The notes beneath the pieces were generated by a model. It was not told the origin of the DNA. It searched no databases and saw only the letters and a program-made list of their open reading frames with translations. From JAWXCM01 sp034408745 (lineage in GTDB: Bacteria > Acidobacteriota > Terriglobia > Bryobacterales > Bryobacteraceae), in assembly GCA_034408745.1 (NCBI GenBank), contig JAWXCM010000246.1:1-18323 (forward strand): DNA of 18,323 bases, given 5' to 3'. The position numbers were made by a program, and so were the translations under genes. Below are positions 7,574-15,160 of this stretch, piece after piece (positions within the stretch are counted from its first letter, which is position 1; each line of letters begins with the position of its first letter).

Positions 7574-8812
7574 ATGCACGCAAAAACGTTTATTCTCGCT
7601 GCCACCCTGTCCGTGGCGCCCGGCCTTCTGCATGCGCAATTCGATTTCAAGCTGGCCGGGCGGAATGTCCAGGTCCACAGCTTTGGATCGCAGGGGTTTA
7701 TATATTCGAACGACAACAACTACCTGACGATGAAGACCACCAGTGGCAGCTTCGCGTTTTCCGACATGGGCGCCAACGTCTCCACGCAATTGACGGACAA
7801 GCTCCGCATCGGCGCTCAACTGTACACCCGGAATGTCGGAAAAATCGGCAACTGGAGCCCGGAATTGGACTGGGCGAGCCTGGATTACCGGTTCCGGGAC
7901 TGGCTGGGTTTCCGCGGCGGAAAGGTAAAGACCGTGGTTGGTCTGTTCAACGATACGCAAGACCTGGAGTTCCTTCACACCTGGGCGCTGCTCCCGACGT
8001 CGGTGTATTCCATCGATGCGCGGGGCGACACGATTGCGCACCTGGGCATCGACCTTTACGGAAGCCTTTCCCTGAAGAGGCTCGGTGGTTTGGCCTACAC
8101 AGTGTACGGGGGAAAGCGACCCAGCGACATGGAGGGCGGTTTCGTGTACGGGCTCTCCACGTCCAGCCTGGTGACCACTCCCCAGGGACCAGTGTACGTC
8201 GCGGCCATCGGGAAGAAAATCGAGTCGTACGGCGGGCCGGTCTTCGGCGCGGACTTGCGATGGAATACCCCGCTCAAGGGGTTGTTGCTGGGCGCCTCGT
8301 ACATGCAATTGGATACCACCACGAAGGGCTACTATCTCAGCAACCGCTCCCCTTACGTCAATCGCACCCTGGTCAACAGGCTGAACGCATTCTATATCCA
8401 ATACACGGTGGGCAACCTGGCCCTCAATGGGGAATACCGCAAAGAGAATCGCGACACTTTATATAATTCCGCGAACGGCTCGATGGCCGCGCCATCCATC
8501 CGGAACTCGCGCCAGGGATACGTCTCGGCTTCATACCGGCTGGCGAAGTGGCTGGAAGTGGGCACCTACCATTCGCGCTTCGTCCTGAACTGGCATCTGA
8601 ATCACGGCGATCCGCGCAATCACATCTTCGATCAAGCCGTCACGGCGCGCTTCGACCTGAAGAGCTATCTCCACCTCAAAGTGGAGGGGCATTTCACGGA
8701 CGGAGCCATGATTAACAGCGGCCTGAATCGCGGATTCTACGCGGCTCCCAATCCGAACGGGCTGGCGCCGCAAATGAAAATGCTCGTGATGCGGTTGGGC
8801 TTCCACCTGTGA
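7574..8812 (+). CDS. outer-membrane beta-barrel porin-like protein
   Basis: Exported protein of 412 residues with a signal peptide (MHAKTFILAATLSVAPGLLHA, cleavage likely before QFDF). The rest alternates short amphipathic strands and Gly/Asp/Asn turns without hydrophobic helices, as in outer-membrane barrels. Strand-like repeats include LGIDLYGSLSLKRL, YVSASYRLAKWLEVGTYHSR and LHLKVEGHF, and the last segment is MLVMRLGFHL. The ATG at 7574 was chosen because AGGAG precedes it by 4 nt and the signal peptide begins there; the longer frame from 7523 adds unrelated residues. Specificity is not visible. The gene lies 40 bp before a PstS-like periplasmic protein and a chemoreceptor, which suggests a shared substrate or signal. 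The three genes are flanked by toxin-antitoxin remnants. Confidence 0.75.
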   Translation: MHAKTFILAATLSVAPGLLHAQFDFKLAGRNVQVHSFGSQGFIYSNDNNYLTMKTTSGSFAFSDMGANVSTQLTDKLRIGAQLYTRNVGKIGNWSPELDWASLDYRFRDWLGFRGGKVKTVVGLFNDTQDLEFLHTWALLPTSVYSIDARGDTIAHLGIDLYGSLSLKRLGGLAYTVYGGKRPSDMEGGFVYGLSTSSLVTTPQGPVYVAAIGKKIESYGGPVFGADLRWNTPLKGLLLGASYMQLDTTTKGYYLSNRSPYVNRTLVNRLNAFYIQYTVGNLALNGEYRKENRDTLYNSANGSMAAPSIRNSRQGYVSASYRLAKWLEVGTYHSRFVLNWHLNHGDPRNHIFDQAVTARFDLKSYLHLKVEGHFTDGAMINSGLNRGFYAAPNPNGLAPQMKMLVMRLGFHL

Positions 8813-8852
8813 GGCCCTGGAAGACGAGCGATCGATAACAAGGAGAAACTCC

Positions 8853-9278
8853 ATGAGATATCTACAATTCCTCGTACTCACCGCGGCGGCATTCGCGCTC
8901 GCAGCGGGCCCGGTCCGCGCGGCCGACATCAAAGTGATTGCCAACCCCAGCGTGGGCGCGTCCTCCGTCTCCGCCGACGAACTCAAAGGCGTGTTCCTGG
9001 CGACCAAAACCTCCCTCAGCGACGGCAGCCACGTCCAACCCGTGCTGGAAAAGGGCGGGCCGGTTCACGAAGCCTTCGTGAAGGAGTATCTCGGCAAAAC
9101 CGATGCCGCCTTGCAGACCTACTATCGCAGTCTCGTCTTCACCGGGAAAGCTTCCATGCCCAAAACCCTTGGCGCCGACGCCGAAGTGGTCGCCTACGTC
9201 GCCAAAACCAAGGGCGCGATCGGGTACGTCAGCGGTGCTGCCAGCACGGCCGGTGTCAAAATTCTGGAAGTCAGGTAG
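8853..9278 (+). CDS. small PstS-like periplasmic substrate-binding protein
   Basis: Periplasmic protein of 141 residues with a signal peptide cleaved after residue 23 (VRA|ADIK). The mature part resembles one lobe of phosphate-type binding proteins (PBP_like_2): SVSADELKGVFLATKTSLSDG near the N-terminus, then VHEAFVKEYLGKT, and GAIGYVSGAAS near the C-terminus. It is about half the length of PstS, so it probably does not enclose a ligand like a two-lobe binding protein. AGGAG ends 7 nt before the ATG. No PstABC transporter genes are adjacent. It is followed after 13 bp by a chemoreceptor, so it may present a ligand to that receptor or act with the porin; this is inference from order. Phosphate as ligand is not proven. 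Confidence 0.8.
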   Translation: MRYLQFLVLTAAAFALAAGPVRAADIKVIANPSVGASSVSADELKGVFLATKTSLSDGSHVQPVLEKGGPVHEAFVKEYLGKTDAALQTYYRSLVFTGKASMPKTLGADAEVVAYVAKTKGAIGYVSGAASTAGVKILEVR

Positions 9279-9291
9279 TCCGGGGGCGCAC

Positions 9292-10719
9292 ATGCATCGT
9301 CTCAACATCACGGCCAGGATCTGGCTCAGCGTCGGCATCTTCATCCTCGGATACGTATTCTCCACGGCCTTGAGCCAGGTTCAGGGCCGCGAGGCCCGCA
9401 CGTCGTTGCGGACCACGTCCACGGCACTTTTCCCGGCGGCGCAGCGCGGCCATGAGGCGGAAGGAGCGTTTCAGCGCATGGTTAAGGGCTTCGGCGACGC
9501 TGTCGTCACCCAGGACGCCGGGGGCCTGGACCGTGCCGCGGAGGACGGGCGGCTGGCCGTCGCAGCGCTCAAAGCCGTCGCCTCCATTCCCGAACTCTCC
9601 GCCGGACGTTCCGCCCAGGCATCTAAACTCGCTTCCTCCCTCGACCAGCTGCTGGCCGACGCGCAGAGCGTCTATCGAGCCGTTCTGGGAGGCGGCATGA
9701 CCCCGGCCACCCAGGACCAGATGCGCACCCTGGCTGGGCGAACCGACCAGGCCAGGGCGGCTCTGGCCCAAACCAAAGAACAGTTGGCCGCCGATCTGCA
9801 TCGACAATTGAGCACCATGGCAGTGCGCTCGGCAAGCCAGGGCTCGTTGGGCCTCGCCGTGTTTTTCGTCACCCTGATTCTGGCGGGTACGATCGTCCAC
9901 CTGACCATCCGGCGCTCCATCACCGGGCCGGTGATTCGGGTGATCGGTGGCGTACAGGATTCCGCCAACGAAGCCGCGCGCGCCGCTGAGCAAATGGCCC
10001 AGTCCGGGACCGAGGTTTCGAACAACGCGCAAGAGCAGGCTGCATGTATCGAAGAGACTTCCGCTTCGCTGGAAGAGATCTCCGTCACCACCCGCCAGAA
10101 TGCCGACCGGGCCGGAGAAGCCGACCGCCTGATGCAGGCCGCCCTCCAGACGGTGGAGCACACCGCGCATGCCATGAACGACCTGACCTCGTCCATGAAC
10201 CTGATCTCCAAGTCCAGCAACCAGGTGGCGGCCGTGCTCAAGGACATCGACGAAATCGCCTTCCACACCAACATCCTCGCCTTGAACGCGGCGGTGGAGG
10301 CGGCACGGGCAGGCCACGCCGGCGCAGGCTTCAGCGTGGTGGCCGACGAGGTGCGTTCGCTGGCTCACCGCGCGGCCGAGGCGGCGCGCAATAGCGGCTC
10401 CATCATCGAACGAACGCTGGGCGACGTGTCCAGGGGAGTCGAGTTGGCCGGGAACGCGCACGTCGCTTTCCAGGAGGTTTCGGCAACCATCGGCAACGGA
10501 ACCCGAATCGTCAGCCAGATTGCCTCCAGCAGCGACGAACAGGCGCGGGGGATCGCCCAGATTAGCCAGGCGATCACACGGATTGAGTCCCTCACCCAAC
10601 GCACCGTGGCAAATGCGCAACAGACGGTCGACGGAGCCTCGGCGATGACTTCCGAGGTCGAAAATACTCGCAAGTACCTGAACGAGTTGGTGGCGGTCGT
10701 GGGCTTGCGGAGCGCGTAG
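9292..10719 (+). CDS. methyl-accepting chemotaxis protein
   Basis: Transmembrane chemoreceptor of 475 residues. TM1 is at about 11-29 and a mostly helical periplasmic domain at 30-183. TM2 is at about 186-206, with a cytoplasmic coiled coil from about 220 to the end. The kinase-contact hairpin tip reads IAFHTNILALNAAVEAAR at 322-339, followed by GFSVVADEVRSLAHRAAEAAR. Between TM2 and the signalling coil there is only RRSITGPVIRVIGGVQDSANEA, so a full two-helix HAMP domain seems to be missing or very short. The C-terminus has no obvious CheR/CheB tether pentapeptide. The start at 9292 was chosen over the longer frame from 9103 because the earlier residues overlap the preceding gene and lack structure. 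GGGGG lies about 5 nt upstream. No che genes are present in the window. Confidence 0.92.
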   Translation: MHRLNITARIWLSVGIFILGYVFSTALSQVQGREARTSLRTTSTALFPAAQRGHEAEGAFQRMVKGFGDAVVTQDAGGLDRAAEDGRLAVAALKAVASIPELSAGRSAQASKLASSLDQLLADAQSVYRAVLGGGMTPATQDQMRTLAGRTDQARAALAQTKEQLAADLHRQLSTMAVRSASQGSLGLAVFFVTLILAGTIVHLTIRRSITGPVIRVIGGVQDSANEAARAAEQMAQSGTEVSNNAQEQAACIEETSASLEEISVTTRQNADRAGEADRLMQAALQTVEHTAHAMNDLTSSMNLISKSSNQVAAVLKDIDEIAFHTNILALNAAVEAARAGHAGAGFSVVADEVRSLAHRAAEAARNSGSIIERTLGDVSRGVELAGNAHVAFQEVSATIGNGTRIVSQIASSSDEQARGIAQISQAITRIESLTQRTVANAQQTVDGASAMTSEVENTRKYLNELVAVVGLRSA

Positions 10720-10779
10720 TTCCCTGGCATTGTATGGAGAATATCGGTGCGGGCTTCCGAAGCAGGGGCGACCTTGAAG

Positions 10780-10952
10780 GACTTACTCCCTGGCACGCCG
10801 CTGCACGGAAGCTCTTCTGCTTGCGGCCTCTCGACGCAGGCTGCCGACGCCTCCCGAACCACCTCACTCGCATTCCCAAACCTACCCGAGGCGACGCGCT
10901 TTTGCACGAACTTGCCAAAGTGCTCGGTGAGATTTACATTGCGAGTGGGCAT
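10780..10952 (-). pseudogene. ParD-type antitoxin remnant
   Basis: On the minus strand an ATG at 10952 opens MPTRNVNLTEHFGKFVQKRV and continues ASGRFGNASEVVREA. This is the characteristic N-terminal ribbon-helix-helix half of ParD antitoxins that pair with ParE. After about 40 residues the match stops in this frame. A neighbouring frame gives RKQKSFRAAACQG, similar to the following ParD helix (consensus K-x-x-x-L-R-A-A-x-x-x-G), so there is a frameshift near 10830-10850. Nothing convincing follows before the chemoreceptor stop at 10719. The gene is therefore truncated and probably inactive. It lies upstream, on the same strand, of the ParE-like remnant at 7135-7426, with the porin/PstS-like/chemoreceptor genes in between. 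The rest of the 287-bp gap 10720-11006 shows nothing else recognisable. Confidence 0.65.
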
Positions 10953-11006
10953 GGGCGGGTCTGCAGGTCCATTGCTGGCGCAAGGGTTGGCAAAAGCTGC
11001 CAATCA

Positions 11007-12788
11007 TCAGGACTGCACACTTCCCCCATCCAGCGCCCGATTCAAATTAAATGCGGCGCCAATTAATCCCAGGTGCGTAAACGCCTGCGGGAAATTCCCG
11101 AGCGCCTCGCCCGCCGCACCGATCTGCTCCGAGTACAGACCCACGTGGTTGGCATAGGTCAGCATCTTCTCAAACAGCATCTGCGCTTCCTCCAGCCGAC
11201 CCGCCCGCGTCAGCGCCTCCACCAGCCAGAACGAACAAATGCTGAACGTCCCTTCATTCCCCGGCAGGCCGTCCGGAGCCGCATCGCCGATCCGGTACCG
11301 ATACACCAGCGCGTCGGCAGTCAAGTCCTTCATCACACGGTCCACCGTCGACACCATCCTCGGATCCTTCGGCCCCAAAAACAGAACCAGTGGCATCAGC
11401 AGCACGCTCGCGTCCACCGCGTCGGACCCGAAGTATTGCGCAAATGCGCCGATATTCGGATTCCACGCCTCCGTCATAATCGACCGGTAAATGTTGTCGC
11501 GCTCCGCGGCCCAGCGCTTCCCGTTGATCGGCAGGGATCGCTTCGCCGCCAGTCGCAACCCGCGGTCCAGCGCCACCCAGCACTGCAGCTTTGAATACGT
11601 GAAGTGCTGCGCGCCGCCGCGAACCTCCCAGATGCTCTGATCGGGCCGCGACCAGTTGTGGCTCACCCAGTCCAACATCCGCTCCACCTGCAGCCACACA
11701 TCCCACGATATGCGCGTCCCGTACTTGTCGTGCAGATAAATGGAGTCCATCAACTCGCCATACACGTCGAGCTGCAGGTGCTGCCACGCGCCATTCCCTG
11801 CGCGCACCGGCTTCGAGCCCATGTAGCCGTCCAGATGATCCAGCGACACCTCATTCAACTCGTGCCGCCCGTCGATTCCGTACATCACATTCAGCGGCCC
11901 GTTCTCCGGCTCCTGCTCCAGCGCCCGCTGGTGCATGAAATGCGTGAACGCCTCGGCCTCTTCCGTGTACCCGAGCCGCATCAGCGCATACACCGTAAAT
12001 GCCGCATCGCGAACCCAGGTGTAGCGGTAATCCCAGTTCCGCACGCCGCCAATCGACTCCGGCAGGCTCGTGGTCGCAGCCGCCACTACGGCGCCGGTCG
12101 GCTGATAGGTCAGCAGCTTCAGCACCAGTGCCGAACGCTGCACCATCTCCCTCCACCGCCCCTGGTACCTGCAGTGCGAGAGCCAGCTGCGCCAGTACCT
12201 CACGGTCTCGGTTTGAAGCCTGTCGCCGTCGAATGGCTGCCGATGATCCTCCTGCAATGCGAACGTGACGCTCTCACCAGGCTGCAACACGAACTCCGCC
12301 ACCCCGCCGCCTTCGTCATCGATTCGAATCGCCGCATTGCTCAGCAACGCCAGTGAGCCGGCGGTACTCTCAAACACCACGCCGCCATCTACGGCGCGGG
12401 CCGTGTGTCCGGCGCGCGCATAGTCGAACGCCGGTCTGCACTCCATGCGAAATCGCACCGTCTGCCGCACCGCTCGCGCGATTCGAATCAACTGCCGCTG
12501 CGTGCCGCCGACGGGCATGAAGTCCACCACCTCGGCGATTCCTTCCGTGCTCAGGAAGCGCGTCACCAGCACGTTTGTGCCAGGCAGGTACATCTGGCGC
12601 TCTGAGCAGTCGCCAGCCGGATGAAGCGAGAAGAACCCGCCTTTCACGTCGTCCAGGATCCGCCCGAACACACTGGGAGAATCGAAGCGCGGCAGACACA
12701 GCCAGTCGATCGACCCACACATGCCCACCAGTGCAATCGAGTGCATGTTCCCTACAACGCCATAACTCGCAATAGGCCTGTATGCCAT
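11007..12788 (-). CDS. glycoside hydrolase family 15 protein (glucoamylase/trehalase-like)
   Basis: Inverting alpha-glucan or alpha,alpha-trehalose hydrolase of 593 residues. The N-terminal beta-sandwich domain (about 1-200) starts with MAYRPIASYGVVGNMHSIAL and includes GSIDWLCLPRFDSPSVFG. The (alpha/alpha)6 barrel carries GVRNWDYRYTWVRDAAF at about 248-264. IWEVRGG is at 386-392, with Glu388 the likely general acid. NEGTFSICSFWLVEAL is at 511-526, with Glu512 the likely general base, and GNFPQAFTHLGLI is near the end. The ATG at 12788 is preceded by GAGG five nt upstream, and residues before it in the open frame are antisense to the next gene. No secretion signal is seen, so it is probably cytoplasmic. 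This architecture covers glucoamylase, glucodextranase and the bacterial trehalase type, which sequence alone does not separate. Confidence 0.92.
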   Translation of the reverse strand: MAYRPIASYGVVGNMHSIALVGMCGSIDWLCLPRFDSPSVFGRILDDVKGGFFSLHPAGDCSERQMYLPGTNVLVTRFLSTEGIAEVVDFMPVGGTQRQLIRIARAVRQTVRFRMECRPAFDYARAGHTARAVDGGVVFESTAGSLALLSNAAIRIDDEGGGVAEFVLQPGESVTFALQEDHRQPFDGDRLQTETVRYWRSWLSHCRYQGRWREMVQRSALVLKLLTYQPTGAVVAAATTSLPESIGGVRNWDYRYTWVRDAAFTVYALMRLGYTEEAEAFTHFMHQRALEQEPENGPLNVMYGIDGRHELNEVSLDHLDGYMGSKPVRAGNGAWQHLQLDVYGELMDSIYLHDKYGTRISWDVWLQVERMLDWVSHNWSRPDQSIWEVRGGAQHFTYSKLQCWVALDRGLRLAAKRSLPINGKRWAAERDNIYRSIMTEAWNPNIGAFAQYFGSDAVDASVLLMPLVLFLGPKDPRMVSTVDRVMKDLTADALVYRYRIGDAAPDGLPGNEGTFSICSFWLVEALTRAGRLEEAQMLFEKMLTYANHVGLYSEQIGAAGEALGNFPQAFTHLGLIGAAFNLNRALDGGSVQS

Positions 12789-12807
12789 TCTGCCCTCATG
12801 GACTAAT

Positions 12808-12835
12808 TCGCATGCGAGCCCGGTTAAACTAACCG
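12808..12835. promoter_or_regulatory. paired palindromes in divergent GH15/acyl-CoA synthetase spacer
   Basis: The 51-bp spacer between the two divergent starts contains TCGCATGCGA (12808-12817), a perfect 10-bp palindrome. Three bases later comes CGGTTAAACTAACCG (12821-12835), two 6-bp arms around AAC. Their position between divergent starts fits an operator for a dimeric regulator acting on both genes. The regulator is unknown, and the second palindrome lies only 4 bp before the synthetase ATG. Confidence 0.4.
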
Positions 12836-12839
12836 TGAG

Positions 12840-14459
12840 ATGCCCCCGACTGTCACTCCCGAGCTCTTTGCCCAGCTTCCCCACCTCATCCACGAAGCTC
12901 TCGACCGCCATGCCGCCCAGCGCCCAGCCGATCTGGCGCTGATCAACGCCACGCGCGGCACGCAGATGACGTGGAGCCAGCTCCGCGAAGCATCGCTTGC
13001 TCTTGCGGCCGAGCTGCATCGCATGGGCCTGCGCAAAGGCGACTTCCTGGCCACCTCGCTGCCGCTGCTGAACGAACACATCATCCTCGAATACGCCTGC
13101 TTCCGGCTCGGCGTGGTCCACGCGCCGCTCGACTTGCGACTCAGCCCTGCCGAAGTCCTGCGCTGCATCGGGCTCATCCAGGCGAAAGCGTACATCTATC
13201 TCGACAGCTTCGCCGCGCTCGCCGACCCAGTCCGGCAAAGCTGCCCTTCCGTCGAGCACCTTATCGAATTCCCGAACGCCTTCGCCGCCATCATGGCCCG
13301 AGCCACGCCCGGCCCCATCCCCGGCGGTATTGAGGAGACCGACGGAGCGCAGGTGATATTCACCACCGGTTCCACCGGGTCGCCCAAACCCGCGCTGCTG
13401 TCGCACGTCGGCATCACGTGTCAGAACCTGTGTCTCGGCTCTGCCTTCGATTTCGGTCCAGGTCAGCGAGTCCTCTGCAACCTCCCCGCATCGCACGTCG
13501 GCGGTCAGGCGGAACTCCTGCTGACTTCTCTCTACATGGGCGGCACGGCCGTGACGCTGGAAATCTTCGACGCCATCAAATCCCTCGATGCGGTGGAGCG
13601 GCACGGCGTCACCCTCATCGGTCAGATCCCGGCCATGTTCCAGATGGAGTGGCGCACCGACGGCTATGCGCGCCGCGATCTGACGAGCGTGCGCGGAGCG
13701 GTCTATGGCGGGCAGTCCGTGCCTCGCGCGTTCCTCGAAAGCATGCTACGCATGGCGCCGTCGATCGGCACCGGGCTCGGGCTGACGGAGGCCTCGGGCT
13801 TCTGCACCTACACCGACCTCACCGGCGACTTCGAAAGCGTGGCCCGGAGCATCGGCCACGCGACGCCCTTGTATCCCATGTCGATTCGCCGTGAGATGTC
13901 GGGCCACGGCGCAGCGGGCGAAGAAGTGGCGGCAGGCGAGATCGGCCACGTCTGCTTTCGTGGCCCTCAGACGTTCCTCGGCTATGTCGGCGACCCTGCC
14001 GCAACCGCGCGAGCCATCTCCACAGACGGCTGGCTGTACACCGGCGACATGGGCTTTGTCGACGCCAGCGGCCTGCACTTCGCCGGGCGCGCAAAGTGGG
14101 TGCTGAAGCCCGCCGGGAACCAGGTCTTCCCCGGCGACATTGAGAACCACATCAGCCTTCTGCCGCAGGTAGCCAGTGCGGGAGTGGTCGGGCACGAACA
14201 CCACATCTGGAGCGAGGGTATCCTCGCGTTCGTCGAAAAGCGCCCGGGCACGGAGGTAACGGAAGCGGAGCTGAGGAAGCACTCCCGCTCACTCACGTCG
14301 TACATGCGGCCGCTGCACTACGTAATCCTCGAGCCTGGCTCCATGCCCCTGAACCGCACCGCCAAGGTCGACATCGTAAAGCTCCAGCAAATGGCCAGGG
14401 ACGAAGTAAGTAGACTGCGTGAGCGTGGCCGCTGGGATGGCGCGCAGGCCGAAGCATGA
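12840..14459 (+). CDS. acyl-CoA synthetase / AMP-dependent ligase (ANL superfamily)
   Basis: Activates a carboxylic acid with ATP to an acyl-adenylate and then probably to an acyl-CoA. It has 539 residues and all core motifs: the P-loop FTTGSTGSPKPALLSH at 174-189, TGLGLTEASG (the A5 region), GWLYTGDMG (A7), GRAKWVLKPAGNQVFPGDIE (A8) and a C-terminal NRTAKVDI in which Lys509 is the likely catalytic lysine. The acid is not identified; neighbours do not form a clear pathway. The ATG at 12840 has only a weak GTGAG upstream. Its 3' end overlaps the exonuclease remnant start by 4 nt (ATGA), showing that the two were once an operon pair. Confidence 0.88.
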   Translation: MPPTVTPELFAQLPHLIHEALDRHAAQRPADLALINATRGTQMTWSQLREASLALAAELHRMGLRKGDFLATSLPLLNEHIILEYACFRLGVVHAPLDLRLSPAEVLRCIGLIQAKAYIYLDSFAALADPVRQSCPSVEHLIEFPNAFAAIMARATPGPIPGGIEETDGAQVIFTTGSTGSPKPALLSHVGITCQNLCLGSAFDFGPGQRVLCNLPASHVGGQAELLLTSLYMGGTAVTLEIFDAIKSLDAVERHGVTLIGQIPAMFQMEWRTDGYARRDLTSVRGAVYGGQSVPRAFLESMLRMAPSIGTGLGLTEASGFCTYTDLTGDFESVARSIGHATPLYPMSIRREMSGHGAAGEEVAAGEIGHVCFRGPQTFLGYVGDPAATARAISTDGWLYTGDMGFVDASGLHFAGRAKWVLKPAGNQVFPGDIENHISLLPQVASAGVVGHEHHIWSEGILAFVEKRPGTEVTEAELRKHSRSLTSYMRPLHYVILEPGSMPLNRTAKVDIVKLQQMARDEVSRLRERGRWDGAQAEA

Positions 14460-15037
14460 AGGTTCACCTGGTCGACGGAACCTACGAGTTATTCCGTCAC
14501 TTTTTCGCCACGCCCGTAGCCGTCGCCACGGACCATGTCATCGAGAGTTTCCGCAACGACCTGTGGCCGATGTATAAAACCGGAGAAGGCATCGACCCCA
14601 AACTCCGCGAGCAGTTCGAGCCGCTCGCTGCCCGTGACCCGCGCGTGGAGCAGGTGGTCATCTGCACGCCGGACAAGGACCTCTCGCAGTGTGTCGAAGG
14701 CACGCGCATTGTCCAGCTCGACCGGCGCAAACGCGCCATCCGCGACGAAGCTGGAGTGATCGAAAAGTTCGGCGTCGGACCGAAGTCCATTCCCGACTAC
14801 CTGGCCCTGGTGGGCGACGCCGCCGACGGCTACCCCGGCCTTCCCGGCTGGGGCGCAAAGTCGAGCGCCGCGGTGCTCGCCAAATATGGCCACCTCGAAA
14901 ACATCCCGGAGGACTGGCGCGAGTGGCGCGTCAACGCTCAGCCGAACCCTCATCGACAACCGCGAAGCCGCGCTTCTCTTCAGGACCCTCGCGACGATGT
15001 CGACGAACTGCGGTGTTCTGGCCCAGGTAAAACTTGA
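14456..15037 (+). pseudogene. 5'-3' exonuclease (flap-nuclease family), degraded
   Basis: Remnant of a stand-alone 5'-3' exonuclease related to the N-terminal domain of DNA polymerase I; intact relatives have about 280-300 residues and this frame has 193. It begins MKVHLVDGTYELFRHFFATP, then jumps to VAVATDHVIESFRNDLWP; about 35 residues seem lost near 14515. After LREQFEPL (about 14626) it jumps to AARDPRVEQVVICTPDKDLS. The lost segment, about 40 residues, should carry the E-A-D-D metal-binding motif. The helix-hairpin-helix region GPKSIPDYLALVGDAADGYPG is intact. Near 14936 the frame shifts (LSRTLIDNREAALLF lies in the next frame), then returns at DDVDELRC near 14990. The first two losses are in frame. 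Loss of catalytic acidic residues argues against nuclease activity. Confidence 0.75.
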
Positions 15038-15048
15038 CATTGTGGGGG

Positions 15049-15066
15049 GCAGCTCCCCAGAGCTGC
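15049..15066. other. stem-loop after exonuclease remnant
   Basis: GCAGCTC (15049-15055) and GAGCTGC (15060-15066) form a perfect 7-bp stem with a CCCA loop, 11 bases after the exonuclease-remnant stop. No T-run follows, so it would be a weak or Rho-assisted terminator at best. A second GC-rich inverted repeat, GGCGG...CCGCC, lies just downstream. Confidence 0.35.
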
Positions 15067-15160
15067 GGCGGTCTCTCAAGGCCGCCATGCTCCAACCGTC
15101 AGTAATTACCCGCGACATCACACCGGGTGCCCTATGTTAATTCGTGAGGCAGCGGCGTCG

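Noticed and set aside
9271..10620. 449-residue minus-strand open frame opposite the chemoreceptor
   Set aside because: Composition is Gly/Arg/His-rich shadow sequence, and the plus strand encodes a clear chemoreceptor through the whole interval.
10721..10795. TCCCTGGCA repeated at 10721 and 10787, possible insertion-site duplication
   Set aside because: Both copies are on the right side of the cassette and no copy was found at the left end, so it does not fit a target-site duplication.
12789..13604. N-terminal extension of the GH15 open frame to 13604
   Set aside because: These 272 codons are antisense to the acyl-CoA synthetase; the GH15 domain starts exactly at the ATG at 12788, which has a ribosome binding site.
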